Part shown: piece by piece, positions 12,495 through 19,641 of the stretch | Layout of the letters: each line of letters opens with the position of its first letter | Numbering within the stretch: position 1 is the first letter of the stretch | Source: DATBDE01 sp036270095 | Lineage (GTDB): Bacteria > Actinomycetota > Thermoleophilia > Solirubrobacterales > Solirubrobacteraceae | Length of the DNA stretch: 21,567 bases | Assembly (NCBI GenBank): GCA_036270095.1 | Contig: DATBDE010000070.1 | Location: forward strand, 1-21,567 | Direction of reading: 5' to 3' | Program-made: the position numbers and the translations under genes | The notes under the pieces: model-generated | Told to the model about the DNA's origin: nothing | Database searches by the model: none | The model's input: the letters and a program-made list of their open reading frames with translations, nothing else

Positions 12495-15062
12495 ATGGCC
12501 GACGAGCTCTTCCTCATCGACGGCAACTCGCTCGTCTACCGGGCGTTCTTCGCCCTGCCCGAGTCGATCGCGACCTCCGACGGCCGGCCCACGAACGCCA
12601 TCTTCGGGTTCGCCTCGATGCTGGTGAAGATCATCACCGACTACGGCATCAAGCCGACCGTGGTGGTGTGGGACGCGGGCTCGTCGGGGCGCAAGGAGGT
12701 CTACTCCGACTACAAGGCCCAGCGGGCCGAGCGGCCCAGCCTGCTGGGGGAGCAGTGGCCGGCCTTCGAGCCGCTGGTGGAGGCGTTCGGCTACCAGAAC
12801 ATCCGCGTCAAGGGGTTCGAGGCCGACGACGTCATCGCCACGCTGACCGACCGGGCCAAGCAGGCGGGCATCGACGTCATGGTGGTCACCGGCGACCGCG
12901 ACGCCTACCAGCTCGTCGACGACGGCCACGTGAAAATCATGACCACGTCGCGGGGGATCACCGACACGCGCGTGTACGACCGCGAGGGCGTCGTCGACCG
13001 CTACGGCATCGCGCCCGAGCTCATCCCGGACTTCATCGGCCTCAAGGGCGACACCTCGGACAACATCCCCGGCGTCCCCGGGATCGGGGACAAGACCGCG
13101 GCCCAGCTCCTCAACCAGTTCGGGACGCTGGAGGAGGTGCTCGACCACGTCGACGACGTGTCCGGCAAGAAGCGCCAGGAGAACCTGCGCGAGCACGCCT
13201 CCGACGCGCGCGTCTCCAAGCAGCTGGCGACGATGTTCCGCGACGTCGAGGTCGACTTCGACGTCGCCGCGGCCGCCGCGGGCGAGCCCGACCGCTCGCG
13301 CCTGCGCGAGACCTTCCGGGAGTTCGAGCTGCGCGACCCCCTGCGCCGCCTCGAGGAGGCGTTGGGCGAAGGCGACGCGGCCGCGCCGGCGCCGGTGGCC
13401 GAGACCACGCTGACCGCGACCGCGCGGGCGGCGACCCTGGAGGACCTGCGCGGCGACGACGAGATCGCCCTGGCCGTGCGCGCGCCCGAGGCGCCCGAGG
13501 ACCAGCTCTTCTCCGAGGAGCAGCCGTGGCGCTGGGCCGCCTTCGGCGGTGGCGCCGAGGTGCTGGTGGGCGACGCCGCCGCGCCCGGCGACGTGTCCGA
13601 GGCCGCCGCCGACCACCGCGTCGTGGCCCACAACGCCAAGGCGCTGCGCACGGTGCCGCGCACGCTGGCCCACGACACCGAGGTCGCGGCCTACCTGCTC
13701 GATCCCGCCCGCCGCGGCTACCCGCTCGACGAGCTGGCCCAGGACCACGGGCTCGGGGCCGACGTCGACGACCCCACCGGCGCCGACGCGCTCATCATCT
13801 GCGCCCTCGCGGCGCTGCAGCGCGAGCGGCTGGTCGAGCGCGGCCTGGACCGCCTGCTGCTCGAGGTCGAGCTCCCGCTCGTGCACGTGCTGCGGGAGAT
13901 GGAGATCGTCGGGGTAAAGCTCGACTGCGATTTGCTGGCGCGGATCTCCGAGCGCGTGCAGGGCGAGGTGCTCGAACTGGAGCGCGAGATCTACGACCTG
14001 GCCGGCAGCGAGTTCCACATCGGCTCGCCCCAGCAGCTGGCCGAGGTGTTGTTCGAGCGGCTCGGCCTGTCGCGCAAGCGCCGCGGCAAGACCGGCTACT
14101 CGACCGACGCGCGCGTGCTGCAGGCGATCCGGGGCGAGCACGAGATCATCCCCAAGATCGAGCGCTACCGCGAGCTCACGAAGCTCGCCCAGACGTACCT
14201 GGACGCGCTGCCGATCCTGTGCGACCCGGAGTCGCGGCTGCATACCACGTTCAACCAGACCATCGCCACTACCGGGCGGCTGTCCTCGACCGACCCCAAC
14301 CTGCAGAACATCCCCATCCGCACCGAGCTCGGGCGCGAGATCCGGGCCGCGTTCGTTGCCGACGAGGGCACGGTGTTGATCTCGGCTGACTACTCGCAGG
14401 TCGAGCTGCGCGTGGTCGCCCACGTGGCCGACGAGCCGGTGCTGAAGGAGATCTTCCGGCGCGGCGAGGACGTCCACGCGGCGACCGCGGCCGAGGTGCT
14501 GGGTGCCGATCCCGAGACGCTCTCGCCCGGCGACCGCTCCAAGGCGAAGATGATCAACTTCGGCATCGTCTACGGGCTGACCGGCTACGGCCTGGCCGAC
14601 CGGCTCCAGATCCCCCAGGACGAGGCCCAGGAGTTCATCGACCGCTACCTCGAGCGCTTCCCGGCCGTACGCGCCTACATCGACCACACCATCGCCTTCG
14701 CCACCACCGAGGGCTATGTGACCACGCTGTTCGGCCGCCGCCGACAGATCCCCGAGCTCAAGGCGCGCCAGCGCCAGGTACGCTCGCTGGGCGAGCGCCT
14801 GGCCGTGAACACCCCGATCCAGGGCTCGGCCGCCGACATCATCAAGGTGGCGATGGTGCGCGCCCACGACGCCCTGCGCGACGCGGGCCTGAAGACCCGC
14901 CTGATCCTGCAGATCCACGACGAGCTGCTCTTCGAGGCGCCCGAGGACGAGGTCGGACAGGCCACGGCCATCGTCGTACGCGAGATGGAGCGGGCGTTCC
15001 CGCTCGATCCGCCGCTGGCCGTGGACGTCGGCGTGGGCAAGAACTGGATGGAGGCCAAATAA
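12495..15062 (+). CDS. polA: DNA polymerase I
   Basis: An 855-residue polymerase that fills gaps and removes primers in replication and repair. The N-terminal 5' nuclease domain (1 to about 270) has FLIDGNSLVYRAFFAL, FEADDVIATL, VTGDRDAYQLV and GLKGDTSDNIPGVPGIGDKTA. The central 3'-5' exonuclease-like domain (about 300-450) lacks the metal-binding residues: the DxE position reads ALAVRA (325-330) and the second motif reads HNAKAL (379-384), so proofreading is probably absent, as in Taq and mycobacterial Pol I. The polymerase domain has motif A DYSQVELR from D632, motif B R681/K685/Y693 in KAKMINFGIVYG, and motif C HDE at 808-810. The ATG at 12495 gives the normal N-terminus. A nearby TAGGGT hexamer suggests a leaderless mRNA. 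Confidence 0.98.
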   Translation: MADELFLIDGNSLVYRAFFALPESIATSDGRPTNAIFGFASMLVKIITDYGIKPTVVVWDAGSSGRKEVYSDYKAQRAERPSLLGEQWPAFEPLVEAFGYQNIRVKGFEADDVIATLTDRAKQAGIDVMVVTGDRDAYQLVDDGHVKIMTTSRGITDTRVYDREGVVDRYGIAPELIPDFIGLKGDTSDNIPGVPGIGDKTAAQLLNQFGTLEEVLDHVDDVSGKKRQENLREHASDARVSKQLATMFRDVEVDFDVAAAAAGEPDRSRLRETFREFELRDPLRRLEEALGEGDAAAPAPVAETTLTATARAATLEDLRGDDEIALAVRAPEAPEDQLFSEEQPWRWAAFGGGAEVLVGDAAAPGDVSEAAADHRVVAHNAKALRTVPRTLAHDTEVAAYLLDPARRGYPLDELAQDHGLGADVDDPTGADALIICALAALQRERLVERGLDRLLLEVELPLVHVLREMEIVGVKLDCDLLARISERVQGEVLELEREIYDLAGSEFHIGSPQQLAEVLFERLGLSRKRRGKTGYSTDARVLQAIRGEHEIIPKIERYRELTKLAQTYLDALPILCDPESRLHTTFNQTIATTGRLSSTDPNLQNIPIRTELGREIRAAFVADEGTVLISADYSQVELRVVAHVADEPVLKEIFRRGEDVHAATAAEVLGADPETLSPGDRSKAKMINFGIVYGLTGYGLADRLQIPQDEAQEFIDRYLERFPAVRAYIDHTIAFATTEGYVTTLFGRRRQIPELKARQRQVRSLGERLAVNTPIQGSAADIIKVAMVRAHDALRDAGLKTRLILQIHDELLFEAPEDEVGQATAIVVREMERAFPLDPPLAVDVGVGKNWMEAK

Positions 15063-15082
15063 GGGCCGCGCTGCTGGGCGGG

Positions 15083-16528
15083 GTGGTGCTGGCGGTCGCC
15101 CTGCTCGCGCCCGGCGCGCGTGCTGCTGCCGCCTGCGGGCGGGCCGGGGGAACGCGGATCGTCTCCTACGACGCCAAGCCGGGCGCGCCGCGGGTGTTCG
15201 CGATGCAGTTCCGGCAGGACCCGCGCAAGGTCGTGACCTATGCGACGTTCCGGCGCGCGATCGACTGCATGCTGCGGACCGACGTCGTGCCGCGGCTCGC
15301 GCACGGGCGCCCCAACCTCGTCGTGTTCACCGAGGACATCGGGCTGATGACCGGGGCCACGGGCACGCGGGGCGCCACGGCCCGCGCCCTGTGGTCCAAG
15401 GGCGGGGACGCCTCGGGCTGCGCGGGCATGCCGTCGCCGTGCCAGGTTCTGGCCGGCCTGTCGGCCCTGGGCGACGCCTACGCGCCCCAGGTCGCCGAAT
15501 ACCACCAGCGCTTCCCCGACCTGCCGCCGCTGGCCGACGACTTCGTGGCCGCCACCGACACCTTCGCGCGCGGCTGGATGACGACGTTCTCCGCGCTGGC
15601 GCGGAAGTACCGGATCTACCTCGTCGGCTCGGGCACCCAGGCGCGCTTCCGCAAGACGACCGACCCGGCCGACGTCGCCCAGTTCGCCGACCCCGACGTG
15701 CCGCACCCGACCTTCGCCTACGTGGCCACGGGCGCGGAGGTGTACAACGAGGTCTTCCTCTGGGGCCCGCGCGGGACGATCCTGGCCTCCAACCGCAAGG
15801 TGCCGGTCACGCCGATCGAGCAAGCGCTGTCGGTCACGCCGGGGCCGTCCACCGGGCCGGAGGCGATCGCCAACCTGCGGCCGTTCCGCCTGCCCGGGAC
15901 GCGCGCGCGGCTCGGCTTCGCCACCAGCCTGCCCGCGTTCATCTACGGCGACCCGCCCGCGGGTACCGATCCGTGCTCGGACACGAGCCTCTACTACATG
16001 CGCTGCCTGAACAGGCTCGGCGCGAACCTCGTGGTGCAGGACGAGGCCAATCCGGGCGCGTGGACCGGCCCGGACGGCGACGGGGTCGAGCAGTGGCAGC
16101 CGCTGTCGTGGATGACCTCGACCTGGCGCGCGGTCACCGACCCGGGCGTGCGCTTCGCCTACGACGTCACCCCGATGTTGACCGGCAACCTGGGCGACAT
16201 CGCGTTCGACGGCCAGAGTGCGATCACCCAGCGGGGGCTCCGTGGCTCCGGCTGCCACTACATAGGCAACGCGCGCTGGATCGCGGCCGAGGACCGGCCC
16301 GACCTGCGCGACGGGGCCGGCCCGAAGCCGCAGTTCCTGGCCTTGGCTCCGTGGGTGGCCCCCGACGGCCCGCGCGGGCGCCTGCGCGCGGTCGGCAGCC
16401 AGCTGCAGTTCGGCTCCGGCAGCGCGCTCGAGGACGACTACGTCGAGACCGCGCTCGTCGCCGACCTCCCGTTCCCGCCCGACCCGCGCCGGCCCAACTG
16501 CCTGACGACGCGTGGTTCAGCCCACTGA
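15083..16528 (+). CDS. Secreted nitrilase-superfamily-like protein, possibly lacking the nucleophile
   Basis: From GTG at 15083 the frame encodes 481 residues. The N-terminus is hydrophobic and ends in ALLAPGARAAAA, a signal peptide; extending the frame seven codons or more upstream adds an Arg and more hydrophobic core (RAALLGG), so the true start may be upstream, perhaps ATA at 15059 in overlap with the polA stop. Weak similarity to carbon-nitrogen hydrolases is visible by eye: E84 in NLVVFTEDIGLMTG, K239 in FLWGPRGTILASNRKVPVTP, and RLGFATSLPAFI (276-287) followed by YYMRCLNRLGANLVVQDEAN. In the last block the position expected to hold the catalytic Cys appears to be S282. A disulfide-forming set of other Cys residues fits export. 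Substrate unknown; it may be a pseudoenzyme. Confidence 0.7.
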   Translation: MVLAVALLAPGARAAAACGRAGGTRIVSYDAKPGAPRVFAMQFRQDPRKVVTYATFRRAIDCMLRTDVVPRLAHGRPNLVVFTEDIGLMTGATGTRGATARALWSKGGDASGCAGMPSPCQVLAGLSALGDAYAPQVAEYHQRFPDLPPLADDFVAATDTFARGWMTTFSALARKYRIYLVGSGTQARFRKTTDPADVAQFADPDVPHPTFAYVATGAEVYNEVFLWGPRGTILASNRKVPVTPIEQALSVTPGPSTGPEAIANLRPFRLPGTRARLGFATSLPAFIYGDPPAGTDPCSDTSLYYMRCLNRLGANLVVQDEANPGAWTGPDGDGVEQWQPLSWMTSTWRAVTDPGVRFAYDVTPMLTGNLGDIAFDGQSAITQRGLRGSGCHYIGNARWIAAEDRPDLRDGAGPKPQFLALAPWVAPDGPRGRLRAVGSQLQFGSGSALEDDYVETALVADLPFPPDPRRPNCLTTRGSAH

Positions 16529-16530
16529 CG

Positions 16531-16536
16531 TAGTTT
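16531..16536 (+). promoter_or_regulatory. -10 element TAGTTT upstream of the flavin monooxygenase
   Basis: TAGTTT ends seven bases before the GTG start at 16544, in the 15-bp gap after the preceding stop. No ribosome binding site is present. The spacing predicts a leaderless transcript and favours the first of two in-frame GTG codons (16544, 16553). Confidence 0.45.
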
Positions 16537-16543
16537 CAGCGCC

Positions 16544-18004
16544 GTGAACGGCGTGGACGAGCAAATCGTCATCGTCGGGGCGGGGTTCGCCGGCGTCGGT
16601 CTGGCCATCCGCCTGCAGCAGGCCGGGATCGAGGACTTCACGATCCTCGACCGGGCCGCGACGATCGGCGGCACCTGGCGCGACAACACCTACCCGGGCT
16701 GCGCCTGCGACGTGCCCGCGCAGCTGTACTCGTACTCGTTCGCGCCCAACCCGGACTGGTCGCGCTCCTACGGGCGCCAGGCCGAGATCCTTGCCTACCT
16801 GCGCGCGGTCGCCGCCGAGCACGGCGTGCCCGCGCGGGTGCGGTTCGGGACCGAGCTGCGCGAAGCGCGCTGGGACGAGGAGGCCGGGCACTGGGTGCTC
16901 GACACCAACCGGGGCTCCGTGACCGCGCGCGTGCTGGTGTCGGCCACGGGGCCCTTCGGCACGCCGATCGTCCCCGACATCCCCGGCCTGGACCGCTTCG
17001 GCGGCGCGAGCTTCCACTCGCTGCACTGGGACCACAGCCACGCTCTCTCCGGGGAGCGCGTCGCGGTCATCGGCACCGGTGCCTCGGCGGTGCAGTTCAT
17101 CCCCCGCATCCAGCCCGAGGTCGAGCGCCTGCTGGTCTTCCAGCGCACCCCGCCGTGGATCCTGCCCCGCCTCGACCGGCCCACCTCGGCGGTGGAGCGG
17201 CGGCTGCTGCGGCGCCTGCCGGCGCTGCGCGAGGGGCTGCGCAAGGCGCTGTACTGGATGTTCGAGGGCCTCGGCCTGGTGATCTTCGTCGACCAGCGCT
17301 TCGCGCGCGTCTACGAGGGCGTGGGGCGCTGGCAGCTGCGCCGCCAGGTGCCCGATCCGGCGCTGCGGGCAAGGCTCACGCCGAACTACCGCATCGGCTG
17401 CAAGCGGGCGGTCCTGAGCGACGAGTACCTGCCTTCGCTCACGCAGCCGAACGTCGACGTCATCACCGACACCATCGTCGAGGTGCGCGAGCACGGCGTC
17501 GTCACCGCCGATGGGACCGAGCACCCGGTGGACACGATCGTCTACGGGACCGGCTTCGAGGTGCCGCACGACGGCGCTGCCCGCGTGCGCGGCCGCGACG
17601 GGCGCAGCGTCCTCGAGATCTACCGCGAGCGGCCCCAGAGCTACCTGGGCACCTGCATCGCCGGCTACCCGAACTTCTTCATGTTCCTGGGCCCGTTCGC
17701 GGCCGCCGGCAACCAGTCGGCGCTGTACATGCTCGAGGCCCAGATGGCCTACATCGTCGACGCGCTGCGCACGATGCGCGCGCGCGGCGTGGGCCGGCTC
17801 GAGGTGCGCGAGGAGGTCCAGGACGCCTTCGTGAGCCTGGCCGAGCGCCGCAGCGTGGACACGGTGTGGCTGACCGGCGGCTGCCGCAGCTACTACCAGA
17901 CCCCGGACGGCCGCAACGCGGGACTGTGGCCCGACTGGAGCTTCCGCTTCGGCCGCCGGATGCGCCGCTTCGACCCCGACGCCTACGCGCTCGGCGCGGC
18001 ATGA
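16544..18004 (+). CDS. Baeyer-Villiger-type flavin-containing monooxygenase
   Basis: A 486-residue class B flavoprotein monooxygenase that would use FAD, NADPH and O2 to oxidise ketones or heteroatoms. The FAD Rossmann motif is G12-x-G14-x-x-G17 in VIVGAGFAGVG, followed by IGGTWRDNTYPGCACDVPAQLYSYSF, the usual BVMO region. The BVMO fingerprint FxGxxxHxxxW is exact: F152, G154, H158, W162, then D163. The NADPH Rossmann motif is GTGASA at 177-182. The C-terminal block NFFMFLGPFAAAGNQSALYMLEAQMAYI matches BVMOs of the steroid/cyclohexanone group. It is convergent with a TetR gene 16 bp away, and the SRPBCC and reductase genes nearby suggest action on a hydrophobic substrate. Confidence 0.93.
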   Translation: MNGVDEQIVIVGAGFAGVGLAIRLQQAGIEDFTILDRAATIGGTWRDNTYPGCACDVPAQLYSYSFAPNPDWSRSYGRQAEILAYLRAVAAEHGVPARVRFGTELREARWDEEAGHWVLDTNRGSVTARVLVSATGPFGTPIVPDIPGLDRFGGASFHSLHWDHSHALSGERVAVIGTGASAVQFIPRIQPEVERLLVFQRTPPWILPRLDRPTSAVERRLLRRLPALREGLRKALYWMFEGLGLVIFVDQRFARVYEGVGRWQLRRQVPDPALRARLTPNYRIGCKRAVLSDEYLPSLTQPNVDVITDTIVEVREHGVVTADGTEHPVDTIVYGTGFEVPHDGAARVRGRDGRSVLEIYRERPQSYLGTCIAGYPNFFMFLGPFAAAGNQSALYMLEAQMAYIVDALRTMRARGVGRLEVREEVQDAFVSLAERRSVDTVWLTGGCRSYYQTPDGRNAGLWPDWSFRFGRRMRRFDPDAYALGAA

Positions 18005-18020
18005 AGCTCGACGCACACGC

Positions 18021-18638
18021 TCATGCGCGCGAGCGAGGAGCGCGCATCCCGAGCGTCCCGGTCCACACCGTCATCAGCGTCTCCAGCGCCGTCTCCGGAT
18101 CTTGGCGCGGCTCGCGCACCAGCGCGTCCAGCAGGTAGTTCCCGTTCATGATCGTCAACGCCCGCGCGACGTCGGGCGCCGAGACCGCGCGCAGGCCGCC
18201 GTGGTCGATGCCGTGCTGGATCAGCTCCGTGGTCGCCTCGACGGCGCGCTCCAGGAGCGCGCGATAGGCGGCGTCGAGCTCGTCGTCGACGGCGGCGGCC
18301 TCGCTGACCGCGAGCAGGACGTGCCCGTGCCGATCGAAGACGTCGACGGCGCGCGCCAGGCTCGCGCGCAGCACGTCCGGATCGCCGGGGCGGTTGGCCG
18401 CGGTGGTGAGCGCCACCACCTCGTCGAGCAGGTCCGAGAGCACGCCGAGGAGCACGTGGGGGAGGCCGTCGAAGTAGCGGTAGAAGACGGTGCGCGACAG
18501 GCCCGCGCGCTCCATGACCTGCTCGATCGTGAGCGCGCTGTAGCGGCGGTCGCGCAGGAGCGCCTCCGTGGCGCCCACGATGCGCCGCTTGGCCTCGGCC
18601 CGGGGCACGCGGGTGCGTTGCGACACAGAAGTTGACAT
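18021..18638 (-). CDS. TetR-family transcriptional regulator
   Basis: Starting at the ATG at 18636-18638, the protein has 205 residues, typical of TetR. The N-terminal helix-turn-helix is at about 36-56 (ALTIEQVMERAGLSRTVFYRYF), with RRIVGATEALLRDRRYSA ahead of it. The C-terminal helical domain (about 65-200) is variable, as expected for ligand binding. An upstream in-frame ATG at 18659 would add MWHYCDV, but it lies over the divergent gene's -10 region and is less likely. It is divergent from two SRPBCC genes and convergent with the monooxygenase, so it probably controls some of them. Confidence 0.93.
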   Translation of the reverse strand: MSTSVSQRTRVPRAEAKRRIVGATEALLRDRRYSALTIEQVMERAGLSRTVFYRYFDGLPHVLLGVLSDLLDEVVALTTAANRPGDPDVLRASLARAVDVFDRHGHVLLAVSEAAAVDDELDAAYRALLERAVEATTELIQHGIDHGGLRAVSAPDVARALTIMNGNYLLDALVREPRQDPETALETLMTVWTGTLGMRAPRSRA

Positions 18639-18648
18639 GACGTCGCAA
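18618..18648. promoter_or_regulatory. Candidate TetR operator, inverted repeat TTGCGAC-N17-GTCGCAA
   Basis: TTGCGAC (18618-18624) and GTCGCAA (18642-18648) form an exact 7-bp inverted repeat whose centres are 24 bp apart. The span covers the TetR start codon and the TTGACA -35 of the divergent SRPBCC gene, a good place for dual control. The spacer is longer than in most TetR operators, so this is tentative. Confidence 0.35.
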
Positions 18649-18660
18649 TAGTGCCACATT
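18632..18660 (+). promoter_or_regulatory. Promoter TTGACA-N17-CACATT for the first SRPBCC gene
   Basis: A consensus -35 TTGACA (18632-18637) is followed after exactly 17 bp by CACATT (18655-18660). The -10 ends seven bases before the ATG at 18668, so the mRNA should be leaderless. The -35 overlaps the start of the divergent TetR gene. Confidence 0.55.
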
Positions 18661-18667
18661 GGGCGGC

Positions 18668-19147
18668 ATGAAGCCGATCAACGTCTCCGTCGTCGTCGAG
18701 CGCCCCCAGCAGGAGGTGTTCGACTTCCTCGACGTCCTCAGCAACCACATCCCCTTCACCGACCACATGCTCGTCGACTGGTCGGTCACCGGCCCGGAGC
18801 GCGGCGTGGGCACCAACGCCCACCTGCGCGCCAGCGCGCCGGGGCCGAAGCAGTGGCTGGACATGGAGGTCATCGCCTCCGACGCGCCGGTGATGACGCG
18901 CGAGCGCACCATCGGCGCCGGCGGGAAGCGCCACACCACCGGCACCTACACCCTGGCGCCGGCGCCCGGCGGCGGCACGCTCGTGACCTTCACCTTCGCG
19001 TGGGAGCGGGCGCCGCTGACCGACCGCGTTGCCGCGCCGCTGGTGCGCGCCTACCTGCGCCGCGGGAACGAGCGCTCGCTGCAGCGACTCAAGGCCCTGC
19101 TCGAGCGCAAGGCCGCGGACGGCCCGACGGTGGCCGAGGCCGCGTAG
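18668..19147 (+). CDS. SRPBCC (START/polyketide-cyclase-like) protein 1
   Basis: A 159-residue protein of the SRPBCC helix-grip fold, which encloses a hydrophobic ligand cavity. Visible features are the opening strand INVSVVVERPQQEVFDFL, DW(S/T)V...GVG and the second half GGKRHTTGTYTLAPAPGGGTLVTFTFAWE, then the long C-terminal helix YLRRGNERSLQRLKALLE. It has no signal peptide and should be cytosolic. A TTG at 18659 is also in frame, but the ATG at 18668 aligns with the paralogue's MKP start and lies correctly relative to the promoter. The stop TAG at 19145-19147 is the first half of a TAGGCT hexamer before the next gene. Function may be binding, transport or cyclisation of a lipophilic compound; not determinable here. 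Confidence 0.88.
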   Translation: MKPINVSVVVERPQQEVFDFLDVLSNHIPFTDHMLVDWSVTGPERGVGTNAHLRASAPGPKQWLDMEVIASDAPVMTRERTIGAGGKRHTTGTYTLAPAPGGGTLVTFTFAWERAPLTDRVAAPLVRAYLRRGNERSLQRLKALLERKAADGPTVAEAA

Positions 19148-19150
19148 GCT
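19145..19150 (+). promoter_or_regulatory. -10 element TAGGCT sharing the stop codon of the first SRPBCC gene
   Basis: The TAG stop continues into TAGGCT, which ends eight bases before the GTG start at 19159. No ribosome binding site is present in the 11-bp gap, so the second gene may have its own leaderless transcript in addition to read-through. Confidence 0.4.
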
Positions 19151-19158
19151 GCGCCGGC

Positions 19159-19617
19159 GTGAAGCCGGTTGTCGCCTCCGTCGTCATCGACCGCCCGCCC
19201 GAGGACGTCTTCGCGTACCTGGACACGCTGCGCAACCGGCCGGAGTTCACCGACCACTACCTCGTCGACTGGTCGTTCTCCGGTCCGCAGCGCGGCGTCG
19301 GCGCCAAGGCGCGCACGCGCGTGCACACGTCGGCCTCCAACCGCGACTGGGTGGACGTCGAGGTGGTGGAGACGAAGGCGCCCGAGCGGATCGTCGAGCA
19401 CGCCACCGGCGCGCGCGGCAAGCGCCTGACGGTCACGACCTACGCGCTGCAGCCGGCCGAGGGCGGGGGCACGCGGGTCGAGCTCGAGACCTGGGACGAG
19501 AAGGCGCCGCGCACCGAGCGCGTGATGCACCCGGTCCAGCGGCCGTGGCTGCGCAGGGTCAGCGCCCGGGCGCTGCGGCGGCTGAAGGAGAACCTCGAGG
19601 GGGTCGGACCCCGTTGA
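19159..19617 (+). CDS. SRPBCC (START/polyketide-cyclase-like) protein 2
   Basis: A 152-residue paralogue of the preceding protein. The two align from end to end without large gaps, about half identical by eye, with shared blocks MKP, FTDHxLVDWS, GPxRGVG, GKR and GGGT. This indicates a tandem duplication that has diverged. The start is GTG at 19159, giving MKPVVASVVIDRPPEDVFAYL. It is probably cytosolic and binds a hydrophobic ligand. The gene ends in a GGGGTCGGACCCC palindrome just before its TGA and is convergent with the flavoprotein gene 24 bp away. Confidence 0.88.
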   Translation: MKPVVASVVIDRPPEDVFAYLDTLRNRPEFTDHYLVDWSFSGPQRGVGAKARTRVHTSASNRDWVDVEVVETKAPERIVEHATGARGKRLTVTTYALQPAEGGGTRVELETWDEKAPRTERVMHPVQRPWLRRVSARALRRLKENLEGVGPR

Positions 19618-19641
19618 GGGTGGTTGAGGGTTCCGCGGGGC

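Noticed and set aside
12401..12526. 42-codon N-terminal extension of the beta-helix protein
   Set aside because: It would hide the signal peptide and overlap the start of polA; the ATG at 12400 gives a clean secretion signal.
9194..14389. Very long plus-strand open frame running antisense through the malic enzyme and beta-helix genes and into polA
   Set aside because: Its residues are Arg/Ala/Gly/Asp/His-rich low-complexity text with no domain, while the frames it opposes carry clear conserved motifs. Long shadow frames are expected at this GC content.
12480..14918. 812-codon minus-strand open frame opposite polA
   Set aside because: It is a mirror of polA codon bias and shows no recognisable motif; polA motifs are complete on the plus strand.
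18639..18659. Earlier TetR start at the ATG at 18659
   Set aside because: It adds an atypical MWHYCDV, collides with the divergent -10 region and start, and the next ATG gives a normal TetR N-terminus.
19600..19612. GGGGTC-G-GACCCC palindrome at the end of SRPBCC 2 as an intrinsic terminator
   Set aside because: The one-base loop must open to at least three bases, leaving a short stem, and no T run follows. It is also inside the coding frame.
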